A stretch of 9,818 bases of DNA. It comes from JAWVZH01 sp033722295 (GTDB lineage Bacteria > Bacteroidota > Bacteroidia > Chitinophagales > Saprospiraceae). Where the stretch lies: positions 1-9,818 of the forward strand of contig JAWVZH010000114.1 in the NCBI GenBank assembly GCA_033722295.1, given 5' to 3'. The notes below the pieces were generated by a model. The model made no database searches, was not told where the DNA came from, and saw only the letters and a program-made list of their open reading frames with translations. The position numbers were made by a program, and so were the translations under genes. Shown here piece by piece: positions 1 through 6,372 of the stretch (positions are counted from its first letter, which is position 1; each line of letters opens with the position of its first letter).

Positions 1-260
1 AGAATTAGATTGGAAAGGGGGTTGTAATTGCCTATGACATCCGTCGTAAAGATCTCTACCACATTTTCCCAGGAGAGATTCAGGACTGCTTCATTTTGGT
101 AGAGGTTTCTGTCATCATCCCAGTTGACGAACTCATTCTGGAGACTTGGATAGAATACGATGAAGGTGACGATCAAAACAAGCCCGATCATCCACCAGTT
201 AATTGAACCTCTGGATCTCTTCTTTTGACGTTTTCGGCCCTGTTTTCTTTTTCTTGACAT
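1..260 (-). CDS. N-terminal fragment of a multipass membrane TPR/glycosyltransferase-like protein (partial)
   Basis: Partial gene running off the left edge; 86 codons are visible. The ATG at 260 is the only plausible start because an in-frame stop lies three codons upstream (267-269). The protein opens with a strongly basic segment (about residues 2-18, rich in Lys and Arg), then one hydrophobic helix (about 22-41), then an acidic-aromatic stretch containing FVNWDDDRNLYQN and, further on, VIGNYNPLS. Basic N-terminus, first membrane helix and a WDDD loop just outside the membrane are typical of large Bacteroidota and TMTC-like proteins that join a GT-C type (mannosyltransferase-like) membrane domain to C-terminal TPR repeats. 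The WDD acidic pair corresponds to the first-loop acidic motif of GT-C enzymes. The TPR part, if present, lies outside the window, so the family is inferred from this short stretch. It is transcribed in the same direction as the HemC-like gene, 89 bases downstream of it. Confidence 0.6.
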   Translation of the reverse strand, partial: MSRKRKQGRKRQKKRSRGSINWWMIGLVLIVTFIVFYPSLQNEFVNWDDDRNLYQNEAVLNLSWENVVEIFTTDVIGNYNPLSNLI

Positions 261-349
261 CCTGGCTTAAAATTACAAATCAATATTTTGGTGTGGTAGA
301 TAGAATAGAGCGAGTATAGTGATTCACTCATAATAGTCTAAAACCTGGA

Positions 350-1123
350 TCAGTCTATGCCACCTAAAGATTCTTCCAGCGCGGTAATAGCACCCTCGGC
401 CAGGCCAGCCCAGCTTGACTGAATGGAGAAGTGATGCTTTAAATGACCTGCCTTTATCCCTACAGAGGCCAGGTGATATCGACCATGCTTGTCCTTTATG
501 CAAAAGGCTGCTGTAAGAATGTCACTCCTCTCAAGACTTTTTTTTATGCTTCTTTCGATATTGGTCAGGACTGCGGTTTCCTGATCGTGGACCTGCATCA
601 ACTTCTTTCTCAGAGAAATATTAACTTTCTTGCAGATCAGCGCTTTTACATGGCTGCCAGCAGGTGGTACTAGCTCCTTGATGTGTATTTTTCTTGATTC
701 TCCTTGGAAGCTCTCATTGTCGTCATCGTTCAATATTCTGGCAGTAGCTCGATTTTCCACTGGTTGACGTTCCAAGTCTGGACGTTGTCCGGCGATCTGT
801 TGCCATGTCGACTCTGATGGTGCATATACATCTATAGCACGGGGCAACCAGAAAAGAGCATCCTCATCCCAGATCGAGCTTGTTACCTGAAGATTTTGTG
901 AAGTTCTGGGCAATATTGCAGCTATATTCCAGGTGTCCTCATTTTGAGCAAGCGGCAATTCATCCAGTTTGGCGACTAAGATATCTGAGCCTGAATTGAG
1001 CAATCCGTTTATCACATCAGGGGTAGGATACTCAGGACTTCGGCTGATTGATTCAGGATCGAGTTCGAGCCTGACCAATTGATCAGTAGGGAAGGAAGGG
1101 CAGTTGACAAAGCTTATATGCAT
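350..1123 (-). CDS. degenerate hydroxymethylbilane synthase (HemC)-like protein, probably non-catalytic
   Basis: A 257-residue protein whose blocks follow HemC (porphobilinogen deaminase) in order. GLLNSGSDILVAKLDELP (40-57) matches the family's domain-1 block ending AVHSLKDLP. NIAAILPR (66-73) matches the iAA..pR stretch. QQIAGQRPDLERQPVENRATAR (about 108-129) matches RRqaQ..RPDLe..plRGNv.TR. ELVPPAGSHVKALI (150-163) matches the PA.GQGalai block, HDQETAV..NIER (179-191) the start of domain 3, and the C-terminus ends in a typical helix. Active-site residues are nearly all changed: catalytic Asp to Glu55, the Arg pair of SLRR to Ser-Thr, the Arg of RGN to Glu, and the Cys that anchors the dipyrromethane cofactor to Asp201. 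It is shorter than usual (about 300-310), lacking the N-terminal strand and the DAIILAxAGL region. The frame is intact for 774 bases, so it appears maintained rather than a fresh pseudogene. The ATG at 1123 is chosen because the open extension upstream, back to a stop at 1175-1177, holds no standard start codon. Homology was judged by eye; function unknown. Confidence 0.6.
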   Translation of the reverse strand: MHISFVNCPSFPTDQLVRLELDPESISRSPEYPTPDVINGLLNSGSDILVAKLDELPLAQNEDTWNIAAILPRTSQNLQVTSSIWDEDALFWLPRAIDVYAPSESTWQQIAGQRPDLERQPVENRATARILNDDDNESFQGESRKIHIKELVPPAGSHVKALICKKVNISLRKKLMQVHDQETAVLTNIERSIKKSLERSDILTAAFCIKDKHGRYHLASVGIKAGHLKHHFSIQSSWAGLAEGAITALEESLGGID

Positions 1124-1126
1124 GTC

Positions 1127-1154
1127 GAAATATAATAACTCGATGATAAAACAA
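1127..1154 (-). promoter_or_regulatory. weak candidate promoter for the HemC-like gene
   Basis: Read on the minus strand, TTG (1154-1152), 17 bases, then TATATTTC (1134-1127). This differs from the Bacteroidota -7 element TAnnTTTG only in the last base. It ends 3 bases before the ATG at 1123, which would give a leaderless or nearly leaderless transcript. Evidence is one imperfect motif in an AT-rich spacer. Confidence 0.25.
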
Positions 1155-1199
1155 GCTTTTTCACCAGAAATCGATTAATTAATGGATGAGTTGGACGTA

Positions 1200-1234
1200 T
1201 TGACCGGTTAATTGCTTCTTTTCCAATAAATTTG
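1200..1234 (+). promoter_or_regulatory. candidate promoter of the lpxD operon (possibly leaderless)
   Basis: TAAATTTG at 1227-1234 is an exact match to the Bacteroidota -7 element TAnnTTTG. The best-placed -33 TTG is at 1200-1202, with a 24-base spacer, longer than the usual 19-21. The -7 element ends 4 bases before the lpxD ATG, so transcription would begin at or next to the A of the start codon. The 115-base spacer is shared with the divergent HemC-like gene. Confidence 0.4.
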
Positions 1235-1238
1235 CCCT

Positions 1239-2276
1239 ATGCAAATTACTGCTCATGCATTGGCAGAGATGGTTTCCGGTCAGTTGGTAGGTGATCCTGA
1301 TGTTGTTGTTTCAGAACCCGCCAAGATCGAAGAGGCCAGTCAGGGTCAGATCACCTTTCTTGCCAATCCAAAGTATGAAGAATATCTCTATAATACCGAA
1401 GCATCTATAGTTTTGGTTGGCAGGGATTTTGAGCCCAGATCTCCGGTGCAGGCTACACTGATCAAAGTAGATGATGTCTACGCGACCCTGGGACTTTTGT
1501 TATCCAGATTCGGTAATGGTATGGAAGCGATACCAGGAATTTCGGAAACGGCAGTTATTTCTGGCGAGGCCGAGATCGCTGATGACGTCGCTGTGGGTCC
1601 TTATACGATAGTTTCTGATGGCGCAACCATAGGATCAGGAGTCCAGATCTACGGCCAGGTGTATATTGGTCATAATGTAAAGATCGGGCAGGGAACAAGG
1701 ATATATCCGGGAGTCAAGATCTACAGCAACTGTATTATTGGAAAAGACTGTATCATCCACGCCAATGCGGTGATCGGCAGTGACGGTTTTGGATTTACAC
1801 CGACGGAAGATGGTGGGTACAGGAAGATCGATCAGATTGGAAATGTCATTCTCGAAGACAATGTTGAGATCGGTGCTAATACCGCGATCGACAGGGCGAC
1901 AATGGGTTCGACTGTTATTCATGCTGGTGCCAAGCTGGACAATTTGATCCAGATCGCACACAATGTAGAAATAGGAGAGAATTCGGTGATCGCCGCTTTA
2001 TCAGGTATTGCCGGAAGTACAAAGATTGGAAAGAACACCCAGATCGGTGGGCAGGTAGGCATAGCAGGTCACCTGAAGATGGAGGATGGCTTGCGCATAC
2101 AGGCTGGTAGTAAGGTCAATACTAATCCTGGTAAAGAAAACGCCAAATTATATGGTTATCCTGCAATCGATTATGTACAATATCTTCGCGCTTACGCTAT
2201 CTTTCGAAAACTTCCTGAGTTGCAAAAACGCCTGGATGAACTGGAAAAACAAATCGGAAAAGATTCTGACGAATGA
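1239..2276 (+). CDS. lpxD: UDP-3-O-acylglucosamine N-acyltransferase LpxD
   Basis: Third step of lipid A synthesis: transfers a 3-hydroxyacyl chain from acyl-ACP to the 2-amino group of UDP-3-O-acylglucosamine, in the cytoplasm. At 345 residues it has the usual family length. Residues 1-95 form the LpxD N-terminal domain (ITFLANPKYEEYL near 38-50 is characteristic). Residues about 103-285 carry hexapeptide repeats (I-G-x-x-x-x pattern) of a left-handed beta-helix. DGFGFTPT (182-189) and DRATMGST (218-225) are LpxD signatures, and QIAHNV (238-243) contains the catalytic His241, equivalent to His239 of the E. coli enzyme. The C-terminus (about 312-340) is the helical segment expected of the trimer, rich in Leu, Lys and Glu. 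The ATG at 1239 gives a normal N-terminus (MQITAHALAEM). The stop overlaps the next start by 4 bases (ATGA), implying translational coupling with lpxC/fabZ. First gene of the lipid A operon. Confidence 0.96.
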   Translation: MQITAHALAEMVSGQLVGDPDVVVSEPAKIEEASQGQITFLANPKYEEYLYNTEASIVLVGRDFEPRSPVQATLIKVDDVYATLGLLLSRFGNGMEAIPGISETAVISGEAEIADDVAVGPYTIVSDGATIGSGVQIYGQVYIGHNVKIGQGTRIYPGVKIYSNCIIGKDCIIHANAVIGSDGFGFTPTEDGGYRKIDQIGNVILEDNVEIGANTAIDRATMGSTVIHAGAKLDNLIQIAHNVEIGENSVIAALSGIAGSTKIGKNTQIGGQVGIAGHLKMEDGLRIQAGSKVNTNPGKENAKLYGYPAIDYVQYLRAYAIFRKLPELQKRLDELEKQIGKDSDE

Positions 2277-3682
2277 CACTCTCTGAGAAGCAAACAACAC
2301 TAGCTGGCGAAGTGACGCTGAGCGGCATTGGCCTGCATACGGCCAAGAAGGTCAATATGACCTTGAAACCGGCCGAAGCCAATCAGGGATATCGATTCGT
2401 GAGAATAGACCTTGAAGGAAACCCGGTCTTACCAGCCGATGTGAACAAGGTTGTATCAACCAATCGCGGTACTACACTGGAGTCTCAGGGTGTGAGTGTG
2501 GCAACTGTTGAGCATCTGCTCTCTGCCCTGAGTGGTAACAGGGTGGATAATGCAATTATAGAAGTGGATGGACCGGAAATTCCTATTCTGGATGGAAGCG
2601 CAGGGATCTTTAGTGACGAGATTAAGAAGGTTGGAGTAAATGAGCTAGAGGCAGAAAGGGAGTATCTTGAACTGACGGATACGATCAAATATTTTGATGA
2701 AGAGACCGGTTCTGAACTCATGGCCATTCCTGCAGAAGAGTTTGAGATCACTACGTTGATCGACTTTAATTCCAAGGTGCTTGGCTTGCAGTATGCCAAA
2801 CTGGATCACATTGAATCCTTTCACGACGAGATCGCCAACTGTCGGACATTCGTCTTTGCACATGAGCTGGAGAATCTGTTGGATCAGGGACTTATCAAGG
2901 GAGGCGATCTTGATAATGCGGTGGTTATTGCTAATAAGAAGATCTCTGATGCAGAACTTCAGCGATTATCAAAAAAACTTGGAAAGGAGAATATATCGAT
3001 AAACAAGGAGGGCGTCCTGAATACCACAGATCTGCTATTTCAGAATGAACCGGCAAGACATAAATTGCTCGATGTCATCGGAGATCTCGCGCTTATAGGC
3101 GCTCCATTGAGGGCCAGGGTAGTTGCAAACAAGCCTGGCCATAAGGCCAATACTGAATTTGCCAAATTACTGAAAAAGAAACTGGTTGAACAGAGAAAGC
3201 TGAAAGGGAAACCGGAATATGATCCGGACAGGTCACCATTGATGGATGTGGAGCGAATAAAGAGAATGATCCCTCACAGATATCCGTTCTTATTGGTTGA
3301 CAAGATCATTGAAATTTCGGACTCGCATGTGGTAGGCGTTAAAAACGTAACCTTCAACGAGTCCTTTTTTCAGGGTCATTTCCCCGGCAATCCGGTTTTC
3401 CCAGGAGTATTACAGATCGAGGCTCTGGCTCAGACGGGAGGTATTCTTGCTCTCAGCGGAGTGGATGACCCGGAGAACTGGGATACTTATTTTGTGAAAA
3501 TAGATCAGGTTAAATTTAAAAAGAAGGTTGTTCCCGGAGATACTCTTATATTGAAGCTCGAGTTATTGGCGCCTATCAGAAGGGGAATTGTGCAGATGTC
3601 CGCCATTGCTTATGTTGGAAATAGTATAGTTTCAGAGGGTCAGCTAACGGCTCAGATAATCAAGCGTAATAGAGATGAGTGA
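2273..3682 (+). CDS. lpxC/fabZ: bifunctional UDP-3-O-acyl-GlcNAc deacetylase LpxC / 3-hydroxyacyl-ACP dehydratase FabZ
   Basis: A fused enzyme of 469 residues. The LpxC half (about 1-300) is the zinc-dependent deacetylase that commits UDP-3-O-acyl-GlcNAc to lipid A. Zinc ligands His81 (in TVEHLLSAL), His263 and Asp267 (in RHKLLDVIGDLALIG) are present, as are catalytic Glu80 and His290 (in KPGHKANTEFAK). DGPEIPILDGSA (99-110) is another family signature. A charged linker (about 301-324) leads to the FabZ half (about 325-469), a hotdog-fold dehydratase for fatty acid elongation: IPHRYPFLLVDK (333-344), then GHFPGNPVFPGVLQIEALAQ (368-387) with catalytic His369 and Glu383. This fusion is standard in Bacteroidota, where one chain handles both the lipid A and the fatty acid branch of the 3-hydroxyacyl-ACP pool. 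It overlaps lpxD by 4 bases and lpxA by 8. Confidence 0.96.
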   Translation: MTLSEKQTTLAGEVTLSGIGLHTAKKVNMTLKPAEANQGYRFVRIDLEGNPVLPADVNKVVSTNRGTTLESQGVSVATVEHLLSALSGNRVDNAIIEVDGPEIPILDGSAGIFSDEIKKVGVNELEAEREYLELTDTIKYFDEETGSELMAIPAEEFEITTLIDFNSKVLGLQYAKLDHIESFHDEIANCRTFVFAHELENLLDQGLIKGGDLDNAVVIANKKISDAELQRLSKKLGKENISINKEGVLNTTDLLFQNEPARHKLLDVIGDLALIGAPLRARVVANKPGHKANTEFAKLLKKKLVEQRKLKGKPEYDPDRSPLMDVERIKRMIPHRYPFLLVDKIIEISDSHVVGVKNVTFNESFFQGHFPGNPVFPGVLQIEALAQTGGILALSGVDDPENWDTYFVKIDQVKFKKKVVPGDTLILKLELLAPIRRGIVQMSAIAYVGNSIVSEGQLTAQIIKRNRDE

Positions 3683-4481
3683 TCAGGATTTCAGACATAT
3701 ACATCCGAATGCAAAGATCGGTAAGGATGTGACCATAGGACAGTTTACGACCATAGGAGCGGATGTGGAGATCGGTGATGGCACATGGATCGGATCGAAC
3801 GTATCCATTATGGATGGCGTAAAAGTGGGACAGAAATGCAGAATATTTCCCGGAGCCATCCTTGGCTCGGTTCCCCAGGATCTCAAATTTGAGGGCGAGC
3901 AATCTACACTTGAGATCAAGGATAATGTGACAATCCGGGAGTATTGTACCCTCAATCGTGGGACCAAGGCCAATTACAAGACATTGATAAAAAGCAACTG
4001 TCTGCTCATGGCCTATGTCCATGTCGCGCACGATTGCATTTTGGAGGAGAACGTGATACTGGCTAACAATGTCAATCTCGCCGGGCACATAGAAATAGGA
4101 AAATATTCCGTCCTTGGCGGACTCACTGCGGTCCATCAATTTGTAAAGATCGGAGAGCATTGTATGGTGGGAGGGGGATCTCTTGTAAGGAAGGACATCC
4201 CTCCTTATACAAAGGCCGCAAGAGAACCACTTTCATATGTTGGTGTAAACTCGGTGGGCCTCAGACGTAGAGGCTTTTCAAACAAGGAAATACATCACAT
4301 ACAGGATATTTATCGCGTGCTCTTTGTGAAAGGTCACAATGTTTCACAAGCCCTTGGTATCATCGAAGCCACAATTAAAGCCACACCGTTCAGAGAGAAT
4401 ATATTGAGTTTTATCAAAGATGGCGACAGGGGTATTATGAAAGGCTTCAGGCAAGTCACATCCAATGGATCTCGTTCTTGA
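3675..4481 (+). CDS. lpxA: acyl-ACP--UDP-N-acetylglucosamine O-acyltransferase LpxA
   Basis: First step of lipid A synthesis: acylates the 3-OH of UDP-GlcNAc with a 3-hydroxyacyl chain from ACP. At 268 residues it is slightly longer than E. coli LpxA (262). Residues about 9-185 are hexapeptide repeats forming a left-handed beta-helix. GSVPQDLKFEGEQSTLEI (64-81) and IREYCTLNRGT (87-97) are family signatures. VHVAHDC (115-121) holds the catalytic His119, equivalent to E. coli His125, followed by Asp120. VGVNSVGLRRRGFS (189-202) opens the C-terminal helical domain. The start ATG at 3675 overlaps the end of lpxC/fabZ by 8 bases in a different frame, and the next gene starts 17 bases before the lpxA stop. 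The reaction order (LpxA, LpxC, LpxD) differs from the gene order (D, C, A). Confidence 0.96.
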   Translation: MSDQDFRHIHPNAKIGKDVTIGQFTTIGADVEIGDGTWIGSNVSIMDGVKVGQKCRIFPGAILGSVPQDLKFEGEQSTLEIKDNVTIREYCTLNRGTKANYKTLIKSNCLLMAYVHVAHDCILEENVILANNVNLAGHIEIGKYSVLGGLTAVHQFVKIGEHCMVGGGSLVRKDIPPYTKAAREPLSYVGVNSVGLRRRGFSNKEIHHIQDIYRVLFVKGHNVSQALGIIEATIKATPFRENILSFIKDGDRGIMKGFRQVTSNGSRS

Positions 4482-5082
4482 CAATATTTCCAAGTTATAC
4501 TCTGACAAATGGATATTCAGAGGTCTGAATTACAAGATCGATAGCGGACAAAAAATAGCCATTCGCGGGCACAACGGATCGGGCAAAACTACCTTGCTAT
4601 CAATAATAAGTGGTCTTACCTTGCCCTCTAAGGGTACTATCACATATTGGAATAATGACCAGATCATCAATAAAGATTCGGCTCCTTTGAAAATGTCATT
4701 TGCGGCACCTTATATGTCAATCTTTGAAGAACTTACCGGACCGGAATATGTCAAGCACATCAAAAAGTTTCGACCTCTTAGAGAGAATACGACCACACGA
4801 GATGTGCTGGAAATAGCAAATTTGTGGATTGACAGGAATAAATCCATCGGACAATATTCCACGGGAATGGTTCAGCGATTAAGGCTGATCATGGCTTTTA
4901 TGATGAAAAGTGAGATCATTATCCTTGATGAACCAGGATCCAACCTTGATAGTAAAAGCAAGTCCTGGTTCAAAGAATTGATCAGGGAGTTAAGAGATGA
5001 CAGGACCCTGATCATTGCTTCGAATGACGCTTCGGATCTCAATTCTTGTGACAGCTCCATTGATCTCTCTCAATACAACTAG
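4465..5082 (+). CDS. small ABC-transporter-type ATPase (CcmA-like), orphan, with atypical motifs
   Basis: A single nucleotide-binding domain of 205 residues with no membrane segment. Walker A is GHNGSGKTT (35-43), the signature is YSTGMVQRL (131-139) in place of LSGGQ, Walker B is IIILDEP (151-157) and the D-loop is SNLD (159-162). Two usual positions look altered: the segment where the Q-loop Gln is expected reads FAAPYMSIFEELT (79-91), with no Gln, and the H-loop His appears replaced by Asn187 (ASND, 185-188). The catalytic Glu156 is kept. Size and composition resemble short ATPases of the CcmA/heme-exporter type, but no ccmB-like permease is next to it. It begins inside the lpxA coding sequence (17-base overlap), so it is probably co-translated with the lipid A genes; an envelope-lipid role is inference from position only. 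It ends 2 bases from the stop of the convergent MerR gene. Confidence 0.85.
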   Translation: MDLVLDNISKLYSDKWIFRGLNYKIDSGQKIAIRGHNGSGKTTLLSIISGLTLPSKGTITYWNNDQIINKDSAPLKMSFAAPYMSIFEELTGPEYVKHIKKFRPLRENTTTRDVLEIANLWIDRNKSIGQYSTGMVQRLRLIMAFMMKSEIIILDEPGSNLDSKSKSWFKELIRELRDDRTLIIASNDASDLNSCDSSIDLSQYN

Positions 5083-5084
5083 GT

Positions 5085-5438
5085 CTATTTCAAGCTGGAA
5101 TCTCTGACTCTCTTAAGGCGTTGGAGAGCACTTTCGATTTTCTCGATCGTCTGGTTTAGCTCAGATATCTTGTCTGATCTACTTATTTTCTTGGAATTCA
5201 GGACTTTCTGGGCGCCTTCTATCGTATACCCTTCTACCTTTAACAAATTGTAAAGCCGCTCAATTAATTTAATGTCCTGAACTGTATACATTCGGGCACC
5301 GCCTTTTTTCTTACGTGGTTTCAACTTTTCAAATTCAGACTCCCAGTAGCGCAAGAGGGATGTATTTACCTCAAATAGCGCGGCCACTTCACCAATGCTA
5401 TAGTATAGCTTTGTCAATTGCTTCTCATTAATTTTCAC
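5085..5438 (-). CDS. MerR-family transcriptional regulator
   Basis: The N-terminal winged helix-turn-helix of the MerR family is clear: YYSIGEVAALFEVN (12-25), then TSLLRYWESEF (26-36), a basic wing (KPRKKKGGARMYT, 40-52) and the second helical unit (DIKLIERLYNLLKVEGYTIEGAQKVL, 55-80). Residues about 88-110 form a short coiled coil for dimerisation. There is no effector-binding domain and no metal-binding cysteine, as in small Bacteroidota MerR proteins found beside M23 peptidase genes. Start choice: the frame stays open to a TTG at 5468, giving 127 residues, but that would overlap the preceding gene by 34 bases. The GTG at 5438 forms a GTGA overlap with that gene's TGA and gives a normal N-terminus (MKINEKQLTKLYYSIGEVA, 117 residues), so it is preferred. 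Last gene of the M23 operon; its targets are unknown. Confidence 0.88.
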   Translation of the reverse strand: MKINEKQLTKLYYSIGEVAALFEVNTSLLRYWESEFEKLKPRKKKGGARMYTVQDIKLIERLYNLLKVEGYTIEGAQKVLNSKKISRSDKISELNQTIEKIESALQRLKRVRDSSLK

Positions 5439-6370
5439 GGCAACATTACTTTGACAGATTCCGGACAACCATGATCCCTTACTATTATAGGATAGCGGTG
5501 AGTGAGGTGAAATCTATGCAGCTGTTGTCTTTCGATCCTGTTACCAACGAAGAGCAGGCTACCTGTAATATCATGGATAGAGACTCGTGATGATGAGGAA
5601 TAGGGTTGGGGGGTGGATGAATTGACCCATTCATTAAGTGCAACACACGTCGGTCGCAGGTTTAGGTCATGATCACGGGTTGTTTTAGGTGCAAACCTGT
5701 AGATGGATCCTTCTTCAGGAAAACCGACAAGCATATCATTTTTCCTAACTAGAATCGGATTTTCTGCATTGCCTGCCAGAAGATAGGCATCCTGAACATC
5801 CAGACTATCTCCCACAGCAAGACCCACGACTCCGCCAAATATCATACCCTTCTGGTCAATGATAGCCTCAATTCTCGAAGTAGCCGAATTGCCATAGTGA
5901 AACTCAAAGCTTCTGTCGAGCTCGAAATACTTGATCTGAAAGTTTATAAAATCACCCTCCCCATCAAGACAGCTGAAATATGCATTTCGGTATTCTATTG
6001 TGAGAACCCTTTCACCGTCAGGGCCATCCAAATTCATTATCACAGGGGAAAGTTCTGGCCTGCCTGACCGCGATACCAGATCAGTGGCAAAACCGGATGC
6101 AACGACATTGGCGGTGCTGTCACCTACAATGGTATCCATCCGAATGACCCCTTGCATAGCCTCGAAGTTTCTACTGTGAATACCCAGAATATCAATGTCA
6201 AAGTCTACTTCGAAATCAAAGCTTTCGGTTGACCACTCCTGGCCATTTGAGATGGTATCTCCCTGAGTCAGGGGTTGGTATTCATCCTGTAAGAAACTGA
6301 AATTATATTCTGTCTGTGATTGACAAACAGATGAGAAGATCAGAAATAATAGGGTATAGCGTATGATCAT
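5435..6370 (-). CDS. exported protein of unknown function with a type IX sorting-domain-like tail
   Basis: A 311-residue protein with a signal peptide: a hydrophobic core at about 5-14 and a likely cleavage site near residue 19. There is a Cys16 but no good lipobox (SSVC), so a soluble or surface protein is more likely than a lipoprotein. The mature part is rich in beta-strand patterns. ERVLTIEYRNAYF (120-132) followed by FINFQIKYFE (141-150) and FEFHYGN (155-161) resembles a beta-sandwich segment common in large surface proteins of Bacteroidota. The C-terminus (about 260-311), with VSIHDITGSLLF, HRYPIIVRD and a final VKVMLP, follows the rhythm of type IX secretion C-terminal domains, although the usual Gly before the Tyr is absent. 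No enzyme motif was recognised. The ATG at 6370 lies 2 bases after the preceding stop, and the end overlaps the MerR GTG by 4 bases. Confidence 0.75.
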   Translation of the reverse strand: MIIRYTLLFLIFSSVCQSQTEYNFSFLQDEYQPLTQGDTISNGQEWSTESFDFEVDFDIDILGIHSRNFEAMQGVIRMDTIVGDSTANVVASGFATDLVSRSGRPELSPVIMNLDGPDGERVLTIEYRNAYFSCLDGEGDFINFQIKYFELDRSFEFHYGNSATSRIEAIIDQKGMIFGGVVGLAVGDSLDVQDAYLLAGNAENPILVRKNDMLVGFPEEGSIYRFAPKTTRDHDLNLRPTCVALNEWVNSSTPQPYSSSSRVSIHDITGSLLFVGNRIERQQLHRFHLTHRYPIIVRDHGCPESVKVMLP

Positions 6371-6372
6371 GG

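Noticed and set aside
276..283. Possible -7 element (TTGATTTG, minus strand) for the gene at 1-260
   Set aside because: One mismatch in a key base and no TTG at the expected distance; that gene may instead be read through from the HemC-like gene.
318..328. Short inverted repeat AGTGATTCACT in the 89-base gap after the HemC-like gene, considered as a terminator
   Set aside because: Arms are only five bases, it is not GC-rich and has no following T-tract; likely chance.
443..673. Plus-strand open frame of 76 codons
   Set aside because: It lies wholly antisense to the HemC-like gene, which has recognisable family blocks; this frame shows none.
3660..4160. Minus-strand open frame of 166 codons
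   Set aside because: Antisense to lpxA, whose catalytic motifs are clear; the long open frame is a by-product of lpxA codon composition.
1239..5082. The lpxD-lpxC/fabZ-lpxA cluster and the lpxC-fabZ fusion as a novelty
   Set aside because: The fusion and the clustering are well known for Bacteroidota; only the ATPase at the end deserves attention.
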